Below are positions 21,485-33,070 of a stretch of DNA of 64,000 bases, piece by piece. Each line of letters opens with the position of its first letter. Positions within the stretch are counted from its first letter, which is position 1. A program made the position numbers and the translations under genes. The notes beneath the pieces were generated by a model. The model was not told the origin of the DNA. It searched no databases and saw nothing but the letters and a program-made list of their open reading frames with translations. The DNA is from Oenanthe sinensis (Eukaryota; Streptophyta; Magnoliopsida; Apiales; Apiaceae): the NCBI GenBank assembly GCA_028671895.1, contig JAPMAC010000231.1, positions 4,862,001-4,926,000 of the forward strand, given 5' to 3'.

Positions 21485-22439
21485 TACGTGTATAATGGGA
21501 TGATTTGGTTATGTGTTTAACAGTTTTTCGATGTATGTAAACATATATATGATATGCCATGACTATATATTGATATATATGTTTTGTATGATTTTGAATA
21601 TATGATATTCATGTGTTGTATAATCATGGGATGATTGTGTGTATTGCTGTATGTATATGATACATGTTTGTTCTTGTTATGGAAATCGTATTCGATACGA
21701 ATTCTGAAACGGCTTCGGTAGATTTTCTGAAATCTGCGTCCAATGTCTGATTTTCGCAAACGATATGTATTTTCTGACTGGAATCGTATCACTGAGAAAT
21801 ACTGACAAAGTCAGCTTCGCGTCTGTAAGCCGTTTGACGACGTTACAGGCCCCGAAACGGCGATTTATTATTTTCTGAAATTTATTTGATTTTCTGAAAT
21901 TTTGAAATTTATTATATATGATTATATGATATGTTTATATAATCTGAGATATATTACATGTGTTATGTGATAACATGGTGGATGGTTATGGCCTAAAGAA
22001 CCATAGGATAGTGGTTTTGTTTTATGGTTTTGGTTTCTAAATACGACTTGCATGTCGTTTATTCATTGTAATTATTAATCTCGAATGTAACTCGAGTTCT
22101 TCTTATAATTTCATTAGAATAGATTTATTTATTATTCAATGTAATTGTTCAATGGAGACTTGGAAGCAAGGAAGCTAGGAGGCAATCCAGATGATGGAGC
22201 AATGAAGAAGATAAAGACATGTAATAGTGTAGTATTTGAAACCACCATAGATTGACCTTGATAATTCCATTAGCTTGGAAATATCACATAGGATGAGGCC
22301 ATAACCTAACACGTTTAATTTATGCACAATACATATATGTATATGAATGCATGTGTAGATATGTATGTGTTGGAATGATGTATGTATTAGATACGACACC
22401 CATGCCATGTCTGCTTAAGAAAGATAAAATCTGTAACGA

Positions 22440-23590
22440 TTCAAGATTTTAAAATTAACAAACGATCATGAGATTCTTGTGTTTATGATATATGGATTTT
22501 TAAAACACGGAATTAAATATTGATTTTTGATATCTATAACTGGGATTTTCTGACAAAAACGGATATGCGTATTCATAAGGCTGATGGGTTTTAAGTGTGA
22601 CCACTGGTATCCTCCATCTACCTGGGAAATTACAATTTAAGATGTCAATTTGAAATATTTGGTTCAAGGAAAAATTGAGGATCTCTTTATGATGTGATCA
22701 TGATTGTTATAAATTTTCTAAACCCCTTAACAAAATATTAAGTTTTACTCGGATGCTTTCCAATGAATGAACACTCATCGAATCCTAGATCGATTAGGGG
22801 AAGGACTGTCAGTGGCAGGGGACTCCTATCTATCGTGGTGAGATGCGACGAATATAAACGGTTATATTCGGCCATTGTATCATTGGGTCTAACTTAACTG
22901 AGTCGTCATAATAAGGTGAAAATAAGCGGTTATATTCAACCATTATGAACTTAGAAGCATAGAGTTTGGTTAAAAGTCTATTAGAAGCATGGATAGTTTG
23001 GTGAACAACGATTGATCTTATCTATCTAATAGACTTTTAACCAAACTCTATGCTTTTAAGTTCATAATGGTTGAATATAACCGTTTATTTTCACCTTATT
23101 ATGACGACTCAGTTAAGTTAGACCCAATGATACAACGGCCGAATATAACCGTTTATATTCGTCGCATCTCACCACGATAGATAGGAGTCCCCTGCCACTG
23201 ACAGTCCTTCCCCTAATCGATCTAGGATTCGATGAGTGTTCATTCATTGGAAAGCATCCGAGTAAAACTTAATATTTTGTTAAGGGGTTTAGAAAATTTA
23301 CAACGATCATGATCACATCATGAAGAGATGCTCAATATTTCCTTGAACCAAATATTTCAAATTGACATCTTAAATTGTTCATTTCCCAGGTAGATGGGGG
23401 ATACCAATGGTCACACTTAAAACCCATCAACCTTACGAATACATATATCCGCTTTTGTCAGAAAATCCCAGTTATAGATATCAAAAATTCATATTTAATT
23501 CTGTGTTTTAAAATCCATATTTCATAAACACAAGAATCTCATGATCGTTTATTAATTTTAAAATCTTAAATCGTTACAAATTTTATCTTA
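22440..23590. repeat. Large palindrome of two inverted Angela leader copies
   Basis: The left arm (about 22440-22987) and right arm (about 23010-23590) are near-identical inverted copies, with only a few mismatches in the 300 bases nearest the centre. About 25 bases at the centre are unpaired. The same leader segment occurs once, in the right-arm orientation, in E2b (29290-29890). The transcript could form a hairpin of more than 500 base pairs. Confidence 0.88.
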
Positions 23591-23799
23591 TTTAGCATGA
23601 CAAGCATGACATGGGTGACGTATCTAATACATACATACATGATTAATCTAATTAAAGCATGCATCATTAACTATTCTACACTACCATTCATACATCAATA
23701 TGTAAAGTGCAGTATGTAAACGTGCTTGGTTATGGCCCCTTTCCTATGTGATCCTTTCGAGCTAATGAAAGGATCAAAGTCAATCTATGGTGGTGGTAA
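23010..23799 (-). mobile_element. E2c leader, left fragment
   Basis: Minus-strand Angela leader, cut on the right by E2b. It is continuous, across the GGTAA duplication, with 32253-33070. It has no gag sequence on its left; it runs instead into the palindrome centre. Confidence 0.75.
23795..23799. repeat. Target-site duplication of E2b, left copy
   Basis: GGTAA, identical to 32253-32257. Confidence 0.85.
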
Positions 23800-25392
23800 T
23801 GAAGGGTTTCGGGCATGAAAACGCAGAGAAATTAACTTAAAAACAATAAAAATCGAAACCCAATCGCAGGATCCATGTATAACGTTGGATGATTATGGTG
23901 AAGAAGTCTGTACCTTAACAAAGCTTTCGTATGCTGTTTAATGGAGGTCCAGAAAGATGAATCACAGCAGTCCTTTGTTGCAAAGATTTGCTCTCTAAAG
24001 AAGTCCACACGAATGCCCGATCGTCCTACGATCACCGGAGTCGGTATTAGCCGAATTGTTTGCCTCTCTCTCTCTCTCTCTCTCTCTAGCCTCTCTTGAT
24101 GTTGAGCAGCTAGGGTTTTTCTCTAAAACGAAATTTAATGATTAAACCCTAATACTATACATCATTATGTATATATAGGGGAGAGAGAGATTTTGGGCAT
24201 AACCCTAATCCATGTGGTTTCCAAAACCCATTATGACTTTGGGTTATTATTATTATTAAATCTGAATTCTAATATAATTAATCAAGTCTCACTTAATTAA
24301 TTCAATAATTAAATTCAAATAATAATAATACTTATTAAATCCGAATTTTAATATAATTAATCAAGTCCCACTTAATTAATTCAATAATTAAATTCGAATA
24401 AACAATAATATATTTAAATTCGTAATTTAAATAAACATCCGTTTTGACGTTCTTTGTGTGTGACCCTTTAGGTTATTATTACGTTGGCAATAATTTTATT
24501 ATCTAATAATAAAATTATAAACAATGAGCGGCATCTAGTAATACATCATTGCTACCCAAGTAACAATAATAATTGGTGATTCAATTAAACCTGTCGTGAA
24601 TAATGTGTCATGTAATATAATCCCTTTAACCTTATATTATAGATAAAACTCGAGGCATGTATAGTGTCATCCTCTTCAACGTTTAATCTTGGTTTCCTTG
24701 ATCAATGAGTAGACTATTTAAATAAATCAATATTTGAGCATGACCATGCATTTCATAGTCTCACTCAATCAAGAGGCCAATAATATCACTCCTAGAATTG
24801 GAGGGTTAAATCCTATATCTATCATTCATATTCCCCATACGATTCATAGCATACCCAATGTCCACCTTTTTCACTACCCGGTTAAAGGTAACTTTGAGTG
24901 TAATCAAAGTATATTAATTCTCGTATAGAAATATAATGATTTCAAGTCAGAGGATCATTACATCATTATCACTGTGAGATTTCTTATGACACTTATTAAC
25001 ATGTAGAATCTCACGGCGGGTCTTTCCAGTGTCATGTATTGATACATACACTTATGTTCTTGACTTTAGTATCACCATACCTATGACCAATGAGATGTGG
25101 TCATCTGTCAACAAACATACTAGTCTTATTGCATTATTACTGTCCTTAAATAATAATACTTGACTAGGGAATTTTAGGAATAAAATACTATTCATTTAAT
25201 CTCATTTTTAAGTCACATACTTAAAGATATATATTACGTATTAATATTCCAAGGACATTTATTATTCTTTCAATTTATGACGCAGTAAATAAAGACATAA
25301 TAAATATTAATTAAATAATCACATAAAACATAATCCTTAATTGTTTTCAATAAAATATTAAAAGTATTGTCTCTAGGACACCAATACTAACA
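23800..25392 (-). mobile_element. E2b 3' LTR
   Basis: 1593 bp from TGAAGGGTTTCGG to ACCAATACTAACA on the plus strand. TATA box on the minus strand at 24170-24177. A polypurine tract adjoins it at 25393. Confidence 0.9.
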
Positions 25393-25407
25393 ATCTCCCA
25401 CTTGTAC
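25393..25407 (-). other. Polypurine tract of E2b
   Basis: Sense GTACAAGTGGGAGAT abuts the 3' LTR and begins right after the remains of the pol stop codon. It matches the tract of E4 (60213-60227). Confidence 0.65.
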
Positions 25408-28402
25408 TAGAGCCAATCTCTCATGTATCTAATACCCATGGAACTAGTATGACCTTCGTGCTTCTGCTACGACAAAGCCTTAGTCAGTGGGTCTGCATTA
25501 TTCTTATTAGTATGCACTTTACATATATGTATATCTCCTTGATCATTAATCTCATTAATGAGGTGATATCTCCTAAGTACATCCCCAAACAATCTCCTTG
25601 GCTGCTTCATAAGCATCAATATACTCAGGCTCTATTGTAGAATCAACAACTGTTTCTGCTGTGAACCATTCCAGCATACAATATCTCCATTTAGACAAAA
25701 CACAAATCCAGACTGAGAAATCGAATCATCCTTGTCTGTCTAGAAACTAGCGTCGGTGTAACCTTTTACAACCAGCTTATCTTCTCCTACATATACCAAG
25801 AATTAATCTTTAGTCCTCTTCAAGTACTTAAGAATATTCTTGACTGCTGTCCAGTGACCTTCACATGGATTAGACTAGTATCTACTTTGACTTAGGCCGA
25901 TCATTCTTCTTGATCTATCTCTATAGATCTTGATACCTAAAATATAGGTCGCTTCGCCTAAGTCTTTCATTGATAAATTCTTACTCAACCAAGTCTTAAC
26001 AGCCTGTAAAGAAGGAATGCCATTCCCTATTATTAATATATCATCAACATATAATTCTAGGAATGCCACATTGCTCCCACTTACCTTCTTGTAAACACAT
26101 GGTTCATCTTTATTTTGAATAAACCCAAACTCTTTGACAGTTTCATCAAAATGAATGTTCCATCTCCTTGAGGCTTGTTTCAATCCATAAATGGATCAAC
26201 GCAGCTTACATACCTTTACAACATTCTTTGGATCAACAAAACCTTCAGGCTGTGTCATATACACATCCATATCTTCTTCAAGGCTCCCATTTAAGAAAGC
26301 GGTTTTGACATCCATCTGTCAGATTTCATAATCATAGTAAGCAGCTATAGCAAGCAAAATCCTGATGGACTTGACCATAGCCACTGGTGAAAAAGTCTCA
26401 TCATAGTCAATACCATGAATTTGCTTGAAACCTTTTGCCACCAATCGTGCCTTATAGGTCTGTACATTACCATCCATGTCGGTCTTCTTCTTGAAAACCC
26501 ACTTGCACCCTATAGGTTTTACCCCTTTAGGTGAATCAACCAAAGTCCATACTTGATTAGTATACATGGATTCCATATCAGATTTCATGGCATCCAGCCA
26601 TCTCTCGGATTCTGGAGTGTTCATAGCATCTTAGTAGGTGAGAGGCTCATCTTCGTCGATAAGCATCACATCACCATCTTGAGTTAAGAGAAATCCATAA
26701 TATCTCTCAGGCTCATGGTGAATCCTACTAGACCTACGAATAACCTGTGTTTCTTGAGCAGTGTTGTGGTCTTGTACATCTGCTCAAGTTCCTCCATTGG
26801 TTCAATGTTATCTTGTGGGCCTCGAACTTCATCGAGATCTATTATCCTCCCACTGTTTTTCTTCGAAAGCATTTCTCTTTCAAGAAAAACTGTAGTTCGA
26901 GCAACAAACACTTTGTTCTCGGAAGGATTATAGAATGAATAACCCTTTGTTTCAATTGGGTATCCCATAAAATTATATTTATCTGATTTAGGTCCTAGCT
27001 CGTCAGAAGTTAAACGTTTCACAAACGCTTCACATCCCCATATTTTCATAAATGACATGCTATGACGTTTCTTAGTCCATATCTCATATGGAGTCTTCTG
27101 AACCGTTTTAGTAGGAACTCGGTTAAGTGTATAAGCATCCGTCTCCAGGGCGTAGCCCTAGAAACTAATTGGAAGATCTGCATGACTCATCATCGATCGT
27201 ACCATGTCCAACAAAGTACGATTCCTTCTTTCAGAAACTCTATTCCATTGTGGTGTTCCGGGAGGAGTGAGTTATGATACAATACCACACTCTTTTAATA
27301 AACTCTTAAATTCATGGCTTAAGTATTCACCTCCACGATCAGATCATAGAGTCTTAATACTTCTGCCAGTTTGCTTTTCTACTTCAGCTTTGTATTCTTT
27401 GAAATTTTCAAAAGAATCGGATTTGTTCTTCATAAGATACACATATCTACTGAAATTATCAGTAAACGTGATAAAGTAGTAAAAGCCACCTCTTGTCATA
27501 GTACGCATAGGACCACATACATCACTATGTATAAGTTCTAATCGTTCAGTGGCCCTTTCACCTTGTCCAGTAAAAGGAGATTTAGTCATTTTTCCAATGA
27601 GACAAGGTTCGCATGCTTCGTATGATTCAAAGTCAAACTTATCCAAGTATCCATCCTTATGTAACTTGGAAATGCGCTTCTCATTTATATGGACTAAACG
27701 ACAGTGCCAGAGGTATGTTTGATTTGAGTCATTTATTTAAGACATTTTTTTGTTCACATTATAGATAGGAGTGTCTAAATCAAGAACATATAAACCGTTA
27801 AATAAACGTGTAACCCCATAGGTAACATTATTCAAAGAAAAGGAACAACTATTGTTCTAAATTAAAAATGCAAAACCTTTCTTGTCTAAACAAGAAACTG
27901 AAATAATGTTTCTGCAAATTGCAGGCACGTAAAAACAGTTCTCAAGTTCTAAAATAAGCCCAGTGGGCAATGATAAATAATAAGTCCCTTCAGCTAAAAC
28001 AACAACCTTCGCTCCATTGCCAACTCGTAGGTCGACCTCTCCTTTAGCCAAAGTCCTACTCCTTTATAGTTCATGTACATTTATACAAATGTGAGAACCA
28101 CATCCAGTGTCCAATACCCATGATGTAGAAGTTGACAAATTGACCTCTATAACATAAATACCTGAATCAGAAGCTTGACCAGCCTTCTTCTTCTTCAGAT
28201 CCTCCAAATAAGCATGACAGTTTCTCTTCCAATGACCTGGTTTACCATAGTAGTGACAATCACCCTTTGCAACAACACCCTTAGGCTTTAAAGCCTGTTT
28301 GGGATTAGCCTTTGGCTTGGGACCAGAAGCAGATCCAATCTTCTTCTTTCCCTTCCATTTGCCTTTCCTATTAGCCTTACCTTTGTTATCTACCATCAAC
28401 AT
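25407..28402 (-). pseudogene. pol: E2b pol, heavily decayed
   Basis: It aligns along its length with the E4 polyprotein: zinc knuckle CHYYGKPGHWKRNC near 28255 (second Cys replaced by Tyr), protease DTGCGSHIC near 28100, integrase core with SDRGGEYLS near 27340, RT with YVDDILIIGN near 26055, and a broken RNase H. In-frame stops include 28064-28066, 27857-27859, 27344-27346, 27272-27274, 27158-27160, 26631-26633, 26319-26321 and 26196-26198. Against E4 at least six are single C-to-T or G-to-A changes (CAA to TAA, CGA to TGA, TGG to TAG/TGA). A frameshift lies near 26780. About 210 bases between RT and RNase H (near 25870) and about 120 bases of RNase H (near 25583) are deleted. It cannot make an active enzyme. 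Confidence 0.88.
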
Positions 28403-29022
28403 GGCAGCAGGTTCAGCCTTTTCATGTTGGTTTCAGCAGTTCGTAACATGGCCAACAATTCAGTGGGTGTTTTGTCTATCTCATTCATATTGTAGTTCAT
28501 AACAAAATGAGTATAGTTGCGGTTCAAAGATTGCAAGATTAAGTCAATCTGAGCTTCCATAACAATCGGGAAACCCAAAGTATCAAGATACTCAATATAA
28601 CATATCATCTTCAGAACATGTGGTTGAACAGGTTCACGCTCTCCCTGTTTGCAAGCATACAGTGATTTGCTCGTGTCGAACCTTTCTTGATGAGCTTGTC
28701 CCTCAAACATTCTTTGAAGGTGTTCAATCATCTCATAAGCATCCATATGCTCATGTTGTTTTTGAAGCTCAGCACTCATGGTTGCCAGCATGAGACATGC
28801 AATATCATTCACATCATCAATATGCTTCTGATAAGCATTTTGCTGAACGCGAGTTGCATTCTCAGCAGGAGGAGCAGGTGAAGGAATTTCAATGACATGG
28901 AGCTTACGCTCTTGCCTGAAGACAATCCTCAAATTCCTATACCAATCCAGGAAGTTAGTTCCTGTCAGCTTGTCCTTCTCAAGGGTTGCTCGTACGGAGA
29001 AAGTATTTGTATTGTTTGCCAT
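28396..29022 (-). pseudogene. gag: E2b gag, N-terminal part, ends in a frameshift
   Basis: ATG at 29022 (MANNTNTFSVRATLEKDK) begins a 208-codon frame with the Angela/BARE-1 gag core (LTGTNFLDWYRNLR; LPxxHVLKMIxYIExLxxLGFP type). It is open to residue 205 or so and then shifts frame near 28400 into the pol frame. E4 has no shift at this point, so this is a lesion. It shows the N-terminus that is missing from E4 because of the window edge. Confidence 0.8.
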
Positions 29023-30646
29023 TTAAATATCTACAATGTTTAAAATGCATAAAATAAACATTAGATTGTCTGAGTTATTTATTATGTTCAAATGATTATG
29101 ATATATTCATAATATATCTCCCACTATTTTTATCAAATTAATAGCCCTTACTATTAATTTGGAAAGTATATCCCATAATTCTTTCTAGTGAGCCAAGATC
29201 CATATTTCGTCATGTCCTAAGTCAACCACTGGAAGTCATTAAAAAATGATTATTTAGGTAGACAACAGTTGTCAATTATATCATATATAATTCGTGGATA
29301 GTTTGGTGATCAACGATTGATCTTATCTATCTAATAGACTTTTAACTAAACTCTATGCTTCTAAGTTCATAATGGTTGAATATAACCGTTTATTTTCACC
29401 TTATTATGACGACTCAGTTAAGTTAGACCCAATGATACAACAGCCGAATATAACCGTTTATATTCGTCGCATCTCACCACGATAGATAGGAGTCCCCTGC
29501 CACTGACAGTCTTTCCCCTAATCGATCTAGGATTCGATGAGTGTTCATTCATTGGAAAGCATCCGAGTAAAACTTAATATTTTGTTAAGGGGTTTAGAAA
29601 ATTTACGACGATCATGATCACATCATGAAGAGATCCTCAATTTTTCCTTGAACCAAATATTTCAAATTGACATCTTAAATTGTTCATTTCCCAGGTAGAT
29701 GGAGGATACCAGTGGTCACACTTAAAACCCATCAACCTTACGAATACGCATATCCGCTTTTGTCAGAAAATCCTAGTTATAGATATCAAAATCCATATTT
29801 AATTCCGTATTTTAAAATCCATATTTCATAAACACAAGAATCTCATGATCATTTGTTAATTTTAAAATCTTGAATCGTTACAGATTTTATCTTTCTTAAG
29901 CAGACATGGCATGGGTGTCGTATCTAATACACACATCATTCCAACACATACATATCTACACATACTTCCTTGCTTCCAAGTCTCCATTGAACAATTACAT
30001 TGAATAATAAATAAATCTATTCTAATGAAATTACAAGAAGAACTCGAGTTACATTCGAGATTAACAATTACAATGAATAAACGACATGCTAGTCGTATTT
30101 AGAAACCAAAACCATAAAACAAAACCACTATCCTATGGGTTTTTAGGCCATAACCATACACCATGTTATCACATAACACATGTAATATATCTCAGATTAT
30201 ATAAATATATCATATATAATAAATTTTGAAATTTCAGAAAATCAAATAAATTTCAGAAAATAATAAATCGCTGTTTCAGGGCCTGTAACGTCGTCAAACG
30301 GCTTACAGACGAGAATCTGACAATGTCAGTATTTCTCAGTGACACGATTCCAGTCATAAAACACATATCGTTTGTGAAAATCGGACACTGGACACAGATT
30401 TCAGAAAATCTACCGAAGCCGTTTCAGAATTCGTATCGAATACGATTTTCATAACAAGAACAAACATGTATCATATACATACAGCAATATACACAATCAT
30501 CCCATGATTATACAACACATGAATATCATATATTCAAAATCATATAAAACATATATATCAATATATAGTCATGGCATATCATATATATGTTTACATACAT
30601 CGAAAAACTGTTAAACACATAACCAAATCATCCCATTATACACGTA
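29023..30646 (-). other. E2b 5' leader
   Basis: 1.6 kb of non-coding leader. The segment 29290-29890 matches both arms of the palindrome at 22440-23590. TA-rich; no ORF recognised. Confidence 0.65.
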
Positions 30647-30658
30647 GCTCTGATGCCA
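30647..30658 (-). other. Primer-binding site of E2b
   Basis: Sense TGGCATCAGAGC, one base from the 5' LTR, for initiator tRNA-Met. Confidence 0.85.
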
Positions 30659-30659
30659 T

Positions 30660-32252
30660 TGAAGGGTTTCGGACATGAAAACGCAGCGAAATTAACTTAA
30701 AAACAATAAAAATCGAAACCCAATCGCAGGATCCATGTATAACGTTGGTTGATTATGGTGAAGAAGTTTGTACCTTAACAAAGCTTTCGTATGCTGTTTA
30801 ATAGAGGTCCAGAAAGATGAATCACAGCAGTCCTTTGTTGCAAAGATTTGCTCTCTAAAGAAGTCCACACGAACGCCCGATCGTCCTACGATCACCGGAG
30901 TCGGTACTAGCCGAATTGTTTGCCTCTCTCTCTCTCTCTCTTTCTCTAGCCTCTCTTGATGTTGAGCAGCTAGGGTTTTTCTCTAAAACAAAATTTGATG
31001 ATTAAACCCTAATACTATACATCATTATGTATATATAGGGGAGAGAGAGATTTTGGAACTAACCCTAATCCATGTGGTTTCCAAAACCCATTATGACTTT
31101 GGGTTATTATTATTATTAAATCAGAATTCTAATATAATTAATCAAGTCCCACTTAATTAATTCAATAATTAAATTCAAATAATAATAATACTTATTAAAT
31201 CCGAATTTTAATATAATTAATCAAGTCCCACTTAATTAATTCAATAATTAAATTCGAATAAACAATAATATATTTAAATTCGTAATTTAAATAAACCTCC
31301 GTTTTGACGTTCTTTGTGTGTGACCCTTTAGGTTATTATTACGTTGGCAATAATTTTATTATCTAATAATAAAATTATAAACAATGAGCGGCATCTAGTA
31401 ATACATCATTGCTACCCAAGTAACAATAATAATTGGTGATTCAATTAAACCTTTCGTGAATAATGTGTCATGTAATATAATCCCTTTAACCTTATATTAT
31501 AGATAAAACTCGAGGCATGTATAGTGTCATCCTCTTCAACGTTTAATCTTGGTTTCCTTGATCAATGAGTAGACTATTTAAACAAATCAATATTTGAGCA
31601 TGGCCATGCATTTCATAGTCTCACTCAATCAAGAGGCCAATAATATCACTCCTATAATTGGAGGGTTAAATCCAATATCTATCATTCATATTCCCCATAC
31701 GATTCATAGAATACCCAATGTCCACCTTTATCATTACCCGGTTAAAGGTAACTTTGAGTGTAATCAAAGTATATTAATTCTCGTATAGAAATATAATGAT
31801 TTCAAGTCAGAGGATCATTACATCATTATCACTGTGAGATTTCTTATGACACTTATTAACATGTAGAATCTCACGGCCGGTCTTTCCAGTGTCATGTATT
31901 GATACATACACTTATGTTCTTGACTTTAGTATCACCATACCTATGACCAATGAGATGTGGTCATCTGTCAACAAACATACTAGTCTTATTGCATTATTAC
32001 TGTCCTTAAATAATAATACTTGACTAGGGAATTTTAGGAATAAAATACTATTCATATAATCTCATTTTTAAGTCACATACTTAAAGATATATATTACGTA
32101 TTAATATTCCAAGGACATTTATTATTCTTTCAATTTATGACGCAGTAAATAAAGACATAATAAATATTAATTAAATAATCACATAAAATATAATCCTTAA
32201 TTGTTTTCAATAAAACATTAAAAGTATTGTCTCTAGGACACCAATACTAACA
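30660..32252 (-). mobile_element. E2b 5' LTR
   Basis: 1593 bp, the same length as 23800-25392 and about 98 percent identical by eye. TATA box at 31030-31037. It is followed by GGTAA. Confidence 0.9.
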
Positions 32253-32257
32253 GGTAA
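32253..32257. repeat. Target-site duplication of E2b, right copy
   Basis: GGTAA, identical to 23795-23799. Confidence 0.85.
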
Positions 32258-33057
32258 AATATAAATACAATTACTTGTCTTCATTCTTCTTGTATACATG
32301 GGTGCCTGCTCCTCTTCTTGGATCATCCTTCAGTCTTCAAGTACATTAAATGGAATAATTGAATACAACCTAAGCTAATGTACTTACATAAGAAAACTCG
32401 AGTTACATTCGAGTTTCAGCAATAACAAGAATGAAGAAAATGACATGCAAGTCGTATTTATAAAACCAAAACCAAAACCATTAATCTAGGGTCTAAAAGG
32501 CCATAACCAGCACCATGCTCACATAACAATTACTGACATCTCAGAATGCATAATCATATCATCATGCATCATATATATCATGATCATAAAATTACCAAAA
32601 TTTCAAAATTATGATCTAAGAACAGAAAACTGCGTTTTTAAGGCCCTTAACGATGTCAAATGGCAAAAAAACACCATAGGTCACGACAAAGTGGTGATTT
32701 TTGCTCGTGGCGATTTTCCCTTTCCAAAAAGAGTAAATTCAACCCATTCTGACTCCGTCAAAAAACACTATTAACCTACAGAATCACTATTCACAGAAAA
32801 CTGCATCTTATGCAGTTGTGTTTTTAAACGCTTCAGAACGATTCCGACAACCTTCGTATGACTGTATCTCGTATCACATACATACAGTGCATCACACATA
32901 TCATGTTATAACAGATTATAACATTGCAGATAACATATAGTCATCATAACATATTACAATTCGAATATACATGAAGAACGTAGCATGGCAGTCATCAAAC
33001 AGGCACATATGCATCAAATATAGAAAACACTAACCAAATCAATCCCTTATACACGTA
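32258..33057 (-). mobile_element. E2c leader, right fragment
   Basis: Leader of E2c next to its 5' LTR, homologous to but diverged from the E2a and E2b leaders (shared CTCGAGTTACATTCGAG and GGCCATAACC blocks). Non-coding. Confidence 0.7.
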
Positions 33058-33069
33058 GCTCTGATGCCA
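33058..33069 (-). other. Primer-binding site of E2c
   Basis: Sense TGGCATCAGAGC, one base inside the LTR at 33071. Confidence 0.85.
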
Positions 33070-33070
33070 T

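Larger units (their letters stand above)
19875..22987 (+). mobile_element. E2a: 5' end of an Angela-type element (LTR, PBS, leader)
   Basis: 5' LTR (19875-21471), primer-binding site and about 1.5 kb of leader, without any gag or pol. The leader breaks off at about 22987 and continues into an inverted leader copy. The LTR belongs to the same subfamily as E2b. The five bases to its left are CTTAT; no matching duplication is found at 34612 (GTATA). Confidence 0.8.
23800..32252 (-). mobile_element. E2b: full-length but defective Angela-type copia element
   Basis: 8453 bp with two 1593-bp LTRs, PBS, leader, gag-pol remains, polypurine tract and GGTAA duplications. It is inserted in the E2c leader. 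By eye the LTRs differ at about 27 positions (under 2 percent), yet the coding region holds many stops, at least two frameshifts and two deletions. The gag and integrase sequences follow the BARE-1/Angela lineage. Confidence 0.92.
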
